Of a DNA stretch of 36,399 bases, positions 15,473 to 24,210 are shown one piece after another. The notes under the pieces are model-generated. The model searched no databases. It saw only the letters and a list, made by a program, of their open reading frames with translations, and had not been told where the DNA came from. The stretch is from contig NZ_EQ973492.1 in the NCBI RefSeq assembly GCF_000158035.1, positions 278,401-314,799 of the forward strand, given 5' to 3'. The translations under genes and the position numbers were made by a program. The stretch's first letter is position 1. Each line of letters begins with the position of its first letter. This DNA is from Bacteroides cellulosilyticus DSM 14838 (GTDB lineage: Bacteria > Bacteroidota > Bacteroidia > Bacteroidales > Bacteroidaceae).

Positions 15473-17689
15473 ATGAAATATATATTTTTATTAATTTCAC
15501 TTTTTACTTTTAATTTTTTGCAGGCGCAAGTAACAGGTGTCGTAAAAGATGCTGCCGGAGAACCTATTCCGGGAGCGAATGTATTTTGGATGAATACAAC
15601 CAATGGAGTAACTACCAATGAAGACGGTAACTTTTCAATTCATAAGCCTGCTCGTAGCCACATGCTTGTGGTTAGCTTTATTGGTTTTGAGAATGACACG
15701 ATACATGTAGACAAAGGAAACCAACAACTTGATATTGTTCTTCGTGAAGGAGTGGAACTGAGTGAAGTAAATGTAGTGACCCGCAAATTGGGAACTATGA
15801 AACTGCGCACCAGTGTGATGAATGAAGATATGATCAGTAGTGCCGAACTGACACGTGCGGCTTGCTGTAATCTGGGAGAGAGTTTTGTGACGAATCCTTC
15901 TGTGGATGTCAGCTACTCGGATGCAGCTACGGGAGCCAAACAAATTAAACTGTTAGGACTTTCCGGTACGTATGTGCAGATGATGACTGAAAATATTCCC
16001 AATTTCCGGGGGGCTGCCGCTCCTTATGGTTTAGGATACGTACCCGGGCCGTGGATGCAGAGTATACAGGTCAGCAAAGGAAGTTCGTCCGTGAAGAATG
16101 GATATGAGTCCATAACCGGACAGATCAATGTAGAATTCAAGAAGCCCCAATTGCCGGAAGCGGATTGGGTGTCGGCAAATCTTTTTGCCAGTAGTACGAA
16201 CCGCTATGAAGCCAATGCGGATGCTACGGTAAAGTTGTCGAAGCGATGGAGCACTTCTTTGTTGGCACATTATGAGAATGAGACGAAATCTCATGACTCT
16301 AATGATGATGGTTTTGTAGATATACCTCGTGTGGAGCAATATAATGTCTGGAACCGATGGGCATATATGGGTGACCACTATGTATTCCAGGCAGGTATAA
16401 AGGCGTTGCATGAAACTCGAAACAGCGGTCAGATTGCACACGGAAATACTCCTTCGCATGACCTGTATGAAATAGGTATCAAAACAAATCGTTACGAAGC
16501 GTTCACGAAGAATGCTTATATCTTCGACAAAGAGAAAAATACGAATCTTGCTTTGATTTTACAGGGAACGTTGCATAATCAGGATGCCAATTACGGGCGT
16601 AAACTGTATGATGTGGATCAGAGTAATTTTTATGCTTCGCTGCTGTTTGAAACGGAGCTCAGTAAGCAGCATAGTCTGTCTGCCGGATTAAGTTTCAACT
16701 ATGATGGTTACGATCAGAACTATCGGCTGACGAATCAGGCAGAAGAAGGGCTGACGAAGAAATTTGTGAAGGAGTCTGTTCCGGGAGCTTATGTCCAATA
16801 TACATTCAATCTGAACGATCAGTTGATGCTGATGGGAGGTATTCGGGGAGATTACAGTAGTGAGTACGGCTTCTTTGTGACACCGCGTGCCCACGTCAAA
16901 TATAATCCGAATGAATATCTGCATTTCCGTTTGTCTGCCGGTAAGGGATATCGTACGAATCATGTATTGGCGGAGAATAATTATCTTCTGGCAAGTAGCC
17001 GCAAGATGAAGATTGCTTCTCATCTGGACCAAGAGGAAGCGTGGAATTACGGTGCGAGTGTTTCGACTTATATCCCCCTTTTCGGTAAGACGCTGAATGT
17101 GAATGCAGAATATTACTATACGGATTTTCTGCAACAGGTAGTAGTGGATATGGACAGCAATCCGCATGAAGTGGCTTTTTACAATCTGGATGGGCGTTCT
17201 TATTCGCATGTATTCCAGGTAGAAGCCAATTATCCGTTGTTCAAAGGCTTCACTTTGACTGCGGCTTACCGTTTGACGGACGCGAAAACTACCTATAATG
17301 GTAAATTAATGGAGAAGCCACTTACTGGTAAATATAAAGGCTTGTTGACTGCTTCTTATCAGACTCCTCTGGGCTTGTGGCAATTCGATGCTACCTTGCA
17401 GTTGAATGGTGGTGGAAGGATGCCCGATCCTTATGAGCTGTCTGACGGAAGTCTTTCGTGGGAACGTCGTTACGGTAGTTTCCAGCAACTCAGTGCGCAG
17501 GTGACGCGCTATTTCCGTCGCTGGTCTGTTTATATCGGCGGTGAGAACCTGACGAACTTTAAACAGAAGAATCCGATAATCGATGCTTCTAACCCATGGG
17601 GAGAGAATTTCGATGCTACCATGGTGTGGGGACCGATGCACGGGGCGAAAGCATATATCGGGTTGAGGTTTAACCTGGCAAGAAACTAA
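15473..17689 (+). CDS. TonB-dependent receptor, probably for copper or another metal
   Basis: Starting at MKYIFLLISLFTFNFLQAQ gives a clean signal peptide; an upstream in-frame ATG at 15419 lies before the -7 box. The 738-residue product has an N-terminal carboxypeptidase-like domain (about 20-95: GVVKDAAGEPIPGANV, EDGNFSI), then a plug domain with an unusual AACCNLGESF (129-138), GAKQIKLLGLSGTYVQMM and NGYESITGQINVEF, then a beta-barrel ending at NLARN. The plug Cys-Cys pair could bind a soft metal. It is followed at 28 bp by the HMA protein and then CopA, so copper or a copper chelate is the likely substrate; this rests on context. No SusD partner is present, which argues against a glycan receptor. 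Confidence 0.9.
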   Translation: MKYIFLLISLFTFNFLQAQVTGVVKDAAGEPIPGANVFWMNTTNGVTTNEDGNFSIHKPARSHMLVVSFIGFENDTIHVDKGNQQLDIVLREGVELSEVNVVTRKLGTMKLRTSVMNEDMISSAELTRAACCNLGESFVTNPSVDVSYSDAATGAKQIKLLGLSGTYVQMMTENIPNFRGAAAPYGLGYVPGPWMQSIQVSKGSSSVKNGYESITGQINVEFKKPQLPEADWVSANLFASSTNRYEANADATVKLSKRWSTSLLAHYENETKSHDSNDDGFVDIPRVEQYNVWNRWAYMGDHYVFQAGIKALHETRNSGQIAHGNTPSHDLYEIGIKTNRYEAFTKNAYIFDKEKNTNLALILQGTLHNQDANYGRKLYDVDQSNFYASLLFETELSKQHSLSAGLSFNYDGYDQNYRLTNQAEEGLTKKFVKESVPGAYVQYTFNLNDQLMLMGGIRGDYSSEYGFFVTPRAHVKYNPNEYLHFRLSAGKGYRTNHVLAENNYLLASSRKMKIASHLDQEEAWNYGASVSTYIPLFGKTLNVNAEYYYTDFLQQVVVDMDSNPHEVAFYNLDGRSYSHVFQVEANYPLFKGFTLTAAYRLTDAKTTYNGKLMEKPLTGKYKGLLTASYQTPLGLWQFDATLQLNGGGRMPDPYELSDGSLSWERRYGSFQQLSAQVTRYFRRWSVYIGGENLTNFKQKNPIIDASNPWGENFDATMVWGPMHGAKAYIGLRFNLARN

Positions 17690-17717
17690 TTACTAATAAC
17701 TAATAACTAAATTGATT

Positions 17718-18029
17718 ATGAAAACAAAAAGAATGATGGCTGCCCTCGTAGTAGCTTTGTTGAGTGTAACGGCAGTAATGGCAAAAGATATCCGTACAGC
17801 TGTCTTTAAAGTTTCACAGATGCATTGCGAAAACTGTGAACGGAAGGTGAAGAATAACATTAAATTTGAGAAAGGAGTAAAAGAATTCTCTACAGACTTG
17901 AAAACGAAAACAGTTTCCATTACTTATGATGCTGAAAAGACAACTGTGGATAAACTGAAAGCCGGTTTCAAGAAGTTCAACTACGAAGCCGAATTCGTGA
18001 AAGAAACGAAACAAGAGGACAAGAAGTAG
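17718..18029 (+). CDS. Exported heavy-metal-associated (HMA) domain protein
   Basis: The start is ATG at 17718; a TTG six bases earlier is not needed. The 103-residue protein has a signal peptide (to about residue 22, ATAVMA-type end) followed by a single ferredoxin-like HMA domain with metal site MHCENC (Cys37, Cys40) and a Lys/Glu-rich tail. HMA domains usually bind Cu(I) or Zn; the export signal puts this one in the periplasm, facing the receptor and the ATPase. It lies 28 bp after the receptor gene and 57 bp before copA, so the three are likely one operon. It may pass copper to or from CopA (inference). Confidence 0.9.
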   Translation: MKTKRMMAALVVALLSVTAVMAKDIRTAVFKVSQMHCENCERKVKNNIKFEKGVKEFSTDLKTKTVSITYDAEKTTVDKLKAGFKKFNYEAEFVKETKQEDKK

Positions 18030-18086
18030 TCGAACAAACGGCCTGTAGAGATTGTTTTGATATAAAACTTGAAATAAAAACAATAT

Positions 18087-20294
18087 ATGGGTAATTTAAA
18101 AAAACAGACGTTTCCCGTGCTGAACATGCATTGTGCGGGATGCGCCAATAACGTAGAAAAGACAGTTCGCAAGTTGATGGGCGTTGCAGATGCTTCGGTC
18201 AACTTTGCTTCCAATACACTGTCTGTCTCCTATGAGACGGACAAACTGACACCCGGAGAAATTCGTGCTGCCGTACTGGCTGCGGGCTATGACCTCATCA
18301 TGGAGGAAGAGCATGTTGAAGAACGCCAGGAAGAAGAACAACAGAAACGCTATCACCGCTTGAAAACGCGGGTGATAGGAGCGTGGATTTTTGCTGTTCC
18401 CCTGTTGTTGCTTTCCATGGTCTTCATGCATGTACCTTATTCTAACGAGATACAGATGGTACTTGCTATTCCTGTATTGGTATTGTTCGGTACGCCATTC
18501 TATACCGGTGCCTGGAAACAAGCACGTCTGGGACGCAGCAATATGGATACACTGGTGGCACTAAGTACATCCATTGCTTTCCTGTTCAGCGTCTTTAATA
18601 CTTTCTTCCCCGATTTCTGGTATAACCGTGGATTGGAGCCTCATGTCTATTACGAAGCTGCTGTGGTTATCATCGCCTTCGTTTTGACAGGTAAACTCAT
18701 GGAGGAACGTGCGAAGGGAAATACTTCCACTGCTATCCGCAAACTGATGGGTTTGCAACCTAAGAAAGCCCGTGTAGTACGCGACGGTAAAGAGCTGGAT
18801 GTACCTTTGGATCAATTGAACATCGATGATCTGGTGAGTGTCCGCCCCGGTGAGCAAATCCCTGTGGATGGTTTTCTGACCGAAGGTGACTCTTATGTAG
18901 ATGAAAGCATGATAAGCGGTGAGCCTATTCCGGTAGAAAAGAAGATTGGCTCGCATGTGTTGGCCGGAACCATCAATCAGAAAGGATCGTTCATTATCCG
19001 TGCCGAGAAAGTAGGTGGAGAAACAGTGCTGGCGCGTATCATCCGTATGGTGCAGGAAGCGCAAGGCAGTAAGGCTCCCGTGCAGCGTATTGTAGATAAA
19101 GTGACGGGTATCTTTGTTCCTGTTGTACTGGGTTTGTCTGTCCTGACATTCTTTATCTGGATGTTCTTTGGTGGTGTGGATATGCTTTCACATGCCATGC
19201 TGTCAGCGGTTTCCGTATTGGTGATTGCTTGCCCTTGTGCATTGGGACTGGCTACTCCTACGGCTTTGATGGTAGGTATCGGTAAGGCTGCCGATCATCA
19301 TATTCTGATAAAAGATGCTGTGGCACTGGAACAGATGCGAAAGGTAAATGTTGTGGTATTGGATAAGACCGGTACATTGACTGAAGGGCATCCTACCGTT
19401 GCCGGTTGGTTATGGGCACAGCCGCAGGAAGGACATTATAAAGACATTCTTCTGGCTGCCGAGCTTAAATCGGAGCATCCGCTGGCTGGTGCTATTGTCA
19501 CTGCCTTGCAAGAACAAGAGAACATTGTTCCTGCAACTCTGGATGGTTTTGAAAGTATTACCGGTAAGGGTATTAAAGTGACTTATCAGGGTGCTGAGTA
19601 TTGGGCAGGCAGCCACAAGCTGTTGAAAGATTACCATGCCACCCTGACTGATGTTTTGGGAGAAATGCTGGCTCAATACGAATCGGACGGTTGTAGCATC
19701 GTTTACTTTGGCCGCAAGGATGAATTGCTTGCGATTGTTGCTATCAAAGATCAGATAAAGGCGACTTCCGCTGAGGCTGTTCGCGAACTCCGTACCCAGG
19801 GTATTGAAGTTTATATGCTGACGGGAGACGGTGAACGTACTGCTTCTGCTGTTGCCGGACGATTAGGCAATATCCAGTATATTGCCGATGCTTTGCCGGA
19901 TGATAAGGAAGAGTTTGTACGCCAGCTTCAACTTCAGAGAAAGACAGTAGCTATGGTGGGTGATGGTATCAATGATTCACAGGCTTTGGCTTGTGCCGAT
20001 GTAAGCATTGCCATGGGTAAAGGAACGGACATTGCCATGGATGTGGCAATGGTCACTCTTATGACTTCGGATCTGTTGCTGTTGCCGAAAGCATTCAATC
20101 TCTCCCGGCAGACGGTGCGCTTGATTCATCAGAATCTGTTCTGGGCATTCATTTACAATCTGATAGGTATTCCTATTGCTGCCGGATTGCTTTATCCAAT
20201 CAATGGATTATTGCTGAACCCCATGTTGGCAAGTGCCGCTATGGCATTTTCCAGTGTATCGGTAGTCTTGAACAGCCTTCGTTTAAGATACTAA
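18087..20294 (+). CDS. copA: Copper-translocating P-type ATPase
   Basis: This 735-residue P1B-type ATPase has one N-terminal HMA domain with MHCAGC (Cys16, Cys19), the transduction motif SGEP (278-281), the membrane metal site CPC (382-384, [13 protein letters not shown]), the phosphorylation site DKTGT (Asp426), [14 protein letters not shown], and near the C-terminus YN plus [15 protein letters not shown]. The CPC, YN and MxxSS set is diagnostic of the Cu(I) (P1B-1) subgroup, so it exports Cu(I) from the cytoplasm to the periplasm at the cost of ATP. Its stop codon overlaps the stop of the convergent AraC-type gene by 4 bp. Confidence 0.96.
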   Translation: MGNLKKQTFPVLNMHCAGCANNVEKTVRKLMGVADASVNFASNTLSVSYETDKLTPGEIRAAVLAAGYDLIMEEEHVEERQEEEQQKRYHRLKTRVIGAWIFAVPLLLLSMVFMHVPYSNEIQMVLAIPVLVLFGTPFYTGAWKQARLGRSNMDTLVALSTSIAFLFSVFNTFFPDFWYNRGLEPHVYYEAAVVIIAFVLTGKLMEERAKGNTSTAIRKLMGLQPKKARVVRDGKELDVPLDQLNIDDLVSVRPGEQIPVDGFLTEGDSYVDESMISGEPIPVEKKIGSHVLAGTINQKGSFIIRAEKVGGETVLARIIRMVQEAQGSKAPVQRIVDKVTGIFVPVVLGLSVLTFFIWMFFGGVDMLSHAMLSAVSVLVIACPCALGLATPTALMVGIGKAADHHILIKDAVALEQMRKVNVVVLDKTGTLTEGHPTVAGWLWAQPQEGHYKDILLAAELKSEHPLAGAIVTALQEQENIVPATLDGFESITGKGIKVTYQGAEYWAGSHKLLKDYHATLTDVLGEMLAQYESDGCSIVYFGRKDELLAIVAIKDQIKATSAEAVRELRTQGIEVYMLTGDGERTASAVAGRLGNIQYIADALPDDKEEFVRQLQLQRKTVAMVGDGINDSQALACADVSIAMGKGTDIAMDVAMVTLMTSDLLLLPKAFNLSRQTVRLIHQNLFWAFIYNLIGIPIAAGLLYPINGLLLNPMLASAAMAFSSVSVVLNSLRLRY

Positions 20295-21130
20295 CTATTT
20301 CTATATTCCAACGGACTCATCCCCATGTGCCTCTTAAAGTACTTTCCGAAGAAAGAGGCACTGGGGAAGTTCAGTGAATAGGCTATTTCCTGAATAGTCA
20401 TGTCTGTGGATTTCAGCCGTGCTTTGACGTCTGTAATCACCACATGCGAAATAATTTCGAGTACATTCCTTCCTGTTACTTGTTTTACGGTAGTACTGAG
20501 ATGCTGCAATGAAATTCCCAGCTTGTCGGCATAGAATTGAGCACGTCTCTCAGTCATATAATTTTCAATAACCAGTTGTACGAATTTTTGGCAAATTTCC
20601 TCTTTGCGGCTTTTGGCAAGAATGCTTTGCGGACGATTGGCATAAAGGGCATTAATTCCAAGCAAAATGCTGTGGAGCACACTTTGTGCCATTGCGGTAC
20701 TGGTGGCGGTAGGATGGGAGATTGATATACGTGTCAGTAGTGCAAAGTAATCCACGAAGTAGGATGCTATTAAGTCGCTGACATTTACAATCGGATTATC
20801 CCATATTTTGGAGAAAGATCCCATCGTAGCCTGCAATAGATTAATACCGTTGACGCAGTGACTGGAGAAACCTACGAAGCAAAGCCGTACTTTTTCTACT
20901 TGCTCATTGAGCTGTAAGATAGTTCCCGGCATCAGAATGATCAGATCATTCTTTTTTATTTCATGTTCCATCAGATTGATGGATGCTGTAATGGTCCCTT
21001 CAGTGCATAATGCAAAAATACATGCCTTCAGACGGCATGACTGGCGATAGAGATTCAGAATATCTTCTGTAACATCTCTCCATGCCAGCATTTCAACCGG
21101 CAAATCTACTTGTGGGAAGTTATGTTTCAT
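20291..21130 (-). CDS. AraC-family transcriptional regulator
   Basis: The 279-residue protein has an N-terminal cupin-like effector domain without recognised ligand motifs and a C-terminal double HTH (about 180-278): [20 protein letters not shown] and [33 protein letters not shown], the standard AraC signature. It ends tail to tail with copA (4-bp overlap) and is divergent from lipB. It may control the copper genes, but neither its spacing nor any cysteine-rich metal site proves this. A -7 box lies at 21152-21159, giving a leader of about 15 nt. Confidence 0.9.
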   Translation of the reverse strand: MKHNFPQVDLPVEMLAWRDVTEDILNLYRQSCRLKACIFALCTEGTITASINLMEHEIKKNDLIILMPGTILQLNEQVEKVRLCFVGFSSHCVNGINLLQATMGSFSKIWDNPIVNVSDLIASYFVDYFALLTRISISHPTATSTAMAQSVLHSILLGINALYANRPQSILAKSRKEEICQKFVQLVIENYMTERRAQFYADKLGISLQHLSTTVKQVTGRNVLEIISHVVITDVKARLKSTDMTIQEIAYSLNFPSASFFGKYFKRHMGMSPLEYRNS

Positions 21131-21151
21131 CTTTTTTCATTTTGCTGTCGG

Positions 21152-21159
21152 CAAATATA
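21152..21159 (-). promoter_or_regulatory. -7 box of the AraC-type gene
   Basis: TATATTTG on the minus strand is an exact TAnnTTTG match, about 22 bases before the ATG at 21130. It is divergent from the lipB -7 box, 20 bp away, so both promoters share a 62-bp gap. Confidence 0.55.
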
Positions 21160-21179
21160 CGATTTTATCCCTAAAGTCT

Positions 21180-21187
21180 TAACTTTG
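21180..21187 (+). promoter_or_regulatory. -7 box immediately before lipB
   Basis: TAACTTTG matches TAnnTTTG and ends 5 bases before the lipB ATG at 21193. Transcription should then begin at or within a base or two of the start codon, giving a leaderless mRNA. Confidence 0.55.
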
Positions 21188-21192
21188 TCGGC

Positions 21193-21855
21193 ATGAAACT
21201 GAATGTAACAGACTGGAATATTATTCCGTATGCCGATGCATGGACCCGGCAAACGGAGTGGTTTGATGCTCTTATTCGTGCCAAGCAGGCAGGGGAAGAG
21301 TATGAAAATCACATCATTTTGTGTGAACATCCGCATGTCTATACTTTAGGTCGTAGCGGTAAAGAAGGAAATATGCTGTTGAGTGAGGAACAACTTCAGA
21401 AGATAGGAGCTACGCTCTATCATATAGATCGTGGAGGTGATATCACATATCATGGTCCGGGACAACTGGTATGTTATCCTATCCTGAATCTCGAAGAATT
21501 CTCGTTGGGGCTGAAAGAGTATGTACATTTGTTGGAAGAAGCGGTCATCCGTGTATGTGCCTCTTATGGCATTGCTGCCGGGAGGTTGGAGAAAGCAACC
21601 GGTGTTTGGCTGGAGGGAGATACGCCGCGTGCGCGTAAAATATGCGCTATTGGCGTGCGTAGCAGTCATTTCGTTACCATGCATGGATTGGCGCTGAATG
21701 TGAATACTGATTTACGATATTTCAGTTATATCAACCCCTGCGGCTTTATAGATAAAGGAGTCACTTCGCTGCAACAGGAGCTGAAACGGGAGGTGCCGAT
21801 GGAAGAAGTAAAACAATGCTTATGCCTTGAATTACAGGGCTTGATGCAGAGATAA
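21193..21855 (+). CDS. lipB: Octanoyltransferase
   Basis: LipB moves the octanoyl group from acyl-carrier protein to lipoyl-domain lysines, the first step of lipoate synthesis. The 220-residue protein shows HPHVYTLGRSG (46-56), DRGGDITYHGPGQL (79-92), the KICAIGVRSSHFVTMHG segment with the conserved Lys149, and the catalytic cysteine in INPCG (Cys183). It is cytoplasmic. Its product modifies proteins such as GcvH, the partner of GcvP coded in this window. It is followed after only 2 bases by a 133-bp inverted-repeat element. Confidence 0.97.
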   Translation: MKLNVTDWNIIPYADAWTRQTEWFDALIRAKQAGEEYENHIILCEHPHVYTLGRSGKEGNMLLSEEQLQKIGATLYHIDRGGDITYHGPGQLVCYPILNLEEFSLGLKEYVHLLEEAVIRVCASYGIAAGRLEKATGVWLEGDTPRARKICAIGVRSSHFVTMHGLALNVNTDLRYFSYINPCGFIDKGVTSLQQELKREVPMEEVKQCLCLELQGLMQR

Positions 21856-21857
21856 AA

Positions 21858-21990
21858 AACAGGAAGATGTGTCATAATGCAGTACTATCTAAAGTTATAT
21901 GTTTGTCTACCACCCCGCCCTTTGGGCACCCCTCCTCCCCGGGAGGAGGGGAGATTAAGTTACTTTCCAGTTTTGACACACCTTCCTGTT
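21858..21990. repeat. 133-bp MITE-like element with 17-bp terminal inverted repeats
   Basis: The ends AACAGGAAGATGTGTCA (21858-21874) and its reverse complement at 21974-21990 differ at one base. Inside are GCCC-TTT-GGGC and a G/C palindrome with 11-bp arms around one base (21931-21953). No clear target-site duplication and no coding capacity are seen. It fills the gap between convergent lipB and the S9 peptidase gene, so its RNA hairpins may also stop transcription from both sides. The remaining 70 bp (21991-22060) carry three copies of GTCTGTT. Confidence 0.7.
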
Positions 21991-22060
21991 CGTATCAAAT
22001 AGACGGTCTGTTCATCCCTAACAGATGGTCTGTTTCAGGAGACTTCAATCGTCTGTTTTT

Positions 22061-24169
22061 TTATTTCAACCATTTGTCCAGCCATTCAAAGAATGTGCGT
22101 TGCCAGAGGATACCATTCTGAGGTTTCAATACCCAGTGATTTTCATCCGGATAGATCAGTAGCTCGGCAGGAACACCACGCATTACGGCGGCATCAAAAG
22201 CAGCCATTGCCTGGTTGGCTAGAATACGGTAGTCTTTTTCGCCATGAATGCAAAGGATAGGTGTATCCCATTTGTCTACAAACTGGTGCGGAGAGTTGGC
22301 AAATGTGCGTTGAGCTACCGGATTTTGTTTTTCCCAGTATGCACCACCCATATCCCAGTTGGCAAACCATTTCTCTTCTGTTTCCAGATATTGCATTTCC
22401 ATGTTGAAGATGCCATCATGTGCAATGAATGCTTTGAAGCGCTTGTCATGATGTCCGGCGAGCCAGTAAACGGAGAAACCACCGAAGCTGGCACCTACAC
22501 AACCGAGACGGTCTTTGTCTACAAACGATTCTTTAGCCATCTCGTCGATAGCTGTGAAATAATCCTTCATGCACTGACCACCGTAATCACCACTGATGGC
22601 TTCATTCCATTCCACTCCAAAGCCCGGAAGTCCGCGGCGGTTGGGAGCTACGATGATATAGTCGTTGGCAGCCATAATCTGGAAATTCCAGCGATAGCTC
22701 CAGAACTGGCTTACGGGGCTTTGCGGACCACCTTCACAGAACAGGAGGGTAGGGTATTTCTTATTCGGGTCAAACTGTGGCGGGTAGATAACCCATGTCA
22801 GCATCTGTTTACCGTCTGTAGTTTTCATCCAGCGAGCTTCAACCTTACCCATTTCCAGTTGGTCGTAAATCTGTTTGTTTTCGAAGGTCAGTTGTTTTGC
22901 TTCGGCAAAAGCATCCCCGTTGCGGGTGGCAGATACGGCATAGATTTCATCACCCATACTCATTGAATGGCGTAAAGCGATTACTTTATCTCCTGCAAGG
23001 GCGAGGGAAGCATAATCATACATACCGTCTGTCAACTGCGTAACCTTATCGTTGGCAGCAAGATTGATATTGTAAATCTGTGTTTCACCATGCCAGACAC
23101 CGATGAAATAAATACTCTTAGGGTCTCTATTCCACAAGAAACCATCTACGTTCGATTCGAATTCCTTGCTGACGAAACGTTTCTCACCTGTTTCCAGATT
23201 CATGATGAAGAGACGGTTTAGGTCAGCTTCATAACCGTCACGTTCCATGCTCTGCCAGGCAATGTATTTACCATCGGGAGAGTACTGAGGATTTGTATCA
23301 TAACCTTTGTTTTCTTCGGTGATATTGTCTGTCTTCTTGGTTGCAAGATCGTAGATGTAAATATCCGAGTTGGTGGAGATGGCATAAGCCAGACCGGTCT
23401 TCTTACGGCAAGTATATGCCACCTTGTCTCCGGCAGGACTCCATGCCAGTTGCTCGATGCCACCCCAAGGTCTCATCGGGCTTTCGTAAGGTTCTCCTTC
23501 CAGTATATCCTTTATATTGCTGATACCGTTTCCATCAAAATCGGCTACAAAAGGATGCGGAGCACCGGTTACCCATTCATCCCAGTGTTTGTACATCAGG
23601 TCGGTAACGATGATACCCGTCGCTTTAGGGAGATCGGGATATTTATCCGCAGTACTTTGTTTAGTTTTCACCTGTGCAATGAAAAGCAACTTCTTGCCGT
23701 CGGGAGAGAAAGAATAACCTTCGATGTCACCATCATATTGAGTTAACTGCTTACGCCCGCTGCCGTCCGGATTCATTTCCCACAACTGGCTGCTGCCACC
23801 TTCATTGGAAAGGAACGCCAGTTTAGTGCCACCCTTTATCCAGTTCACTTCGTTTTCCTGCCAGGGAGTGTGGGTGATTTGTTTGTTGCCTGTTCCATCT
23901 GTGTTCATCACGAAGACTTCACGGTTACTCTTGTTCTCCGGTACACTGTAGTAAGCTACTGTGTAAGCAATTTGCTTTTCATCGGGGGATACGGCTACAC
24001 CACCGATACGACTCATGGCCCAGAGAGCTTCGGGAGTCATGCGTTTGCCTTCAATCTGAATGTCCGACCGCTCGATAAGCGGTACCCCGGCTTGCCCTGC
24101 GTCTTTAGTTCCGCCGCAGGCAGCCAATGTCATAGCTGCTGACATAAGCAATAAATTTACTTGTTTCAT
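22061..24169 (-). CDS. S9-family serine peptidase (DPP5-like), exported lipoprotein
   Basis: The 702-residue protein has a lipobox (LAACGGT, Cys at 19), an N-terminal beta-propeller of WD40/TolB-like repeats (SFSPDGKKLLFIA, QYSPDGKYIAW, LAWSPAGDKVAYT) and a C-terminal alpha/beta hydrolase domain. The catalytic triad is visible: Ser561 in GASFGG, Asp646 in HGEKDYR, His678 in DENHW. Size and motifs fit dipeptidyl peptidase 5 as known from Porphyromonas, which frees dipeptides from peptide N-termini in the periplasm; acylaminoacyl peptidase is the alternative. It lies 41 bp after the MATE gene and has its own -7 box at 24199-24206. Confidence 0.92.
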   Translation of the reverse strand: MKQVNLLLMSAAMTLAACGGTKDAGQAGVPLIERSDIQIEGKRMTPEALWAMSRIGGVAVSPDEKQIAYTVAYYSVPENKSNREVFVMNTDGTGNKQITHTPWQENEVNWIKGGTKLAFLSNEGGSSQLWEMNPDGSGRKQLTQYDGDIEGYSFSPDGKKLLFIAQVKTKQSTADKYPDLPKATGIIVTDLMYKHWDEWVTGAPHPFVADFDGNGISNIKDILEGEPYESPMRPWGGIEQLAWSPAGDKVAYTCRKKTGLAYAISTNSDIYIYDLATKKTDNITEENKGYDTNPQYSPDGKYIAWQSMERDGYEADLNRLFIMNLETGEKRFVSKEFESNVDGFLWNRDPKSIYFIGVWHGETQIYNINLAANDKVTQLTDGMYDYASLALAGDKVIALRHSMSMGDEIYAVSATRNGDAFAEAKQLTFENKQIYDQLEMGKVEARWMKTTDGKQMLTWVIYPPQFDPNKKYPTLLFCEGGPQSPVSQFWSYRWNFQIMAANDYIIVAPNRRGLPGFGVEWNEAISGDYGGQCMKDYFTAIDEMAKESFVDKDRLGCVGASFGGFSVYWLAGHHDKRFKAFIAHDGIFNMEMQYLETEEKWFANWDMGGAYWEKQNPVAQRTFANSPHQFVDKWDTPILCIHGEKDYRILANQAMAAFDAAVMRGVPAELLIYPDENHWVLKPQNGILWQRTFFEWLDKWLK

Positions 24170-24198
24170 GTATGTTGTTCGTTACGGTTATTTTGCGA

Positions 24199-24206
24199 CA
24201 AATATA
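24199..24206 (-). promoter_or_regulatory. -7 box of the S9 peptidase gene
   Basis: TATATTTG on the minus strand, 30 bases before the ATG at 24169. It is the same octamer as at 21152-21159 and 14759-14766. Confidence 0.5.
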
Positions 24207-24210
24207 CAAA

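Noticed and set aside
15473..17689. TonB receptor as part of a SusCD polysaccharide-utilisation locus.
   Set aside because: No SusD partner or glycoside hydrolase is nearby; the neighbours are HMA and CopA genes.
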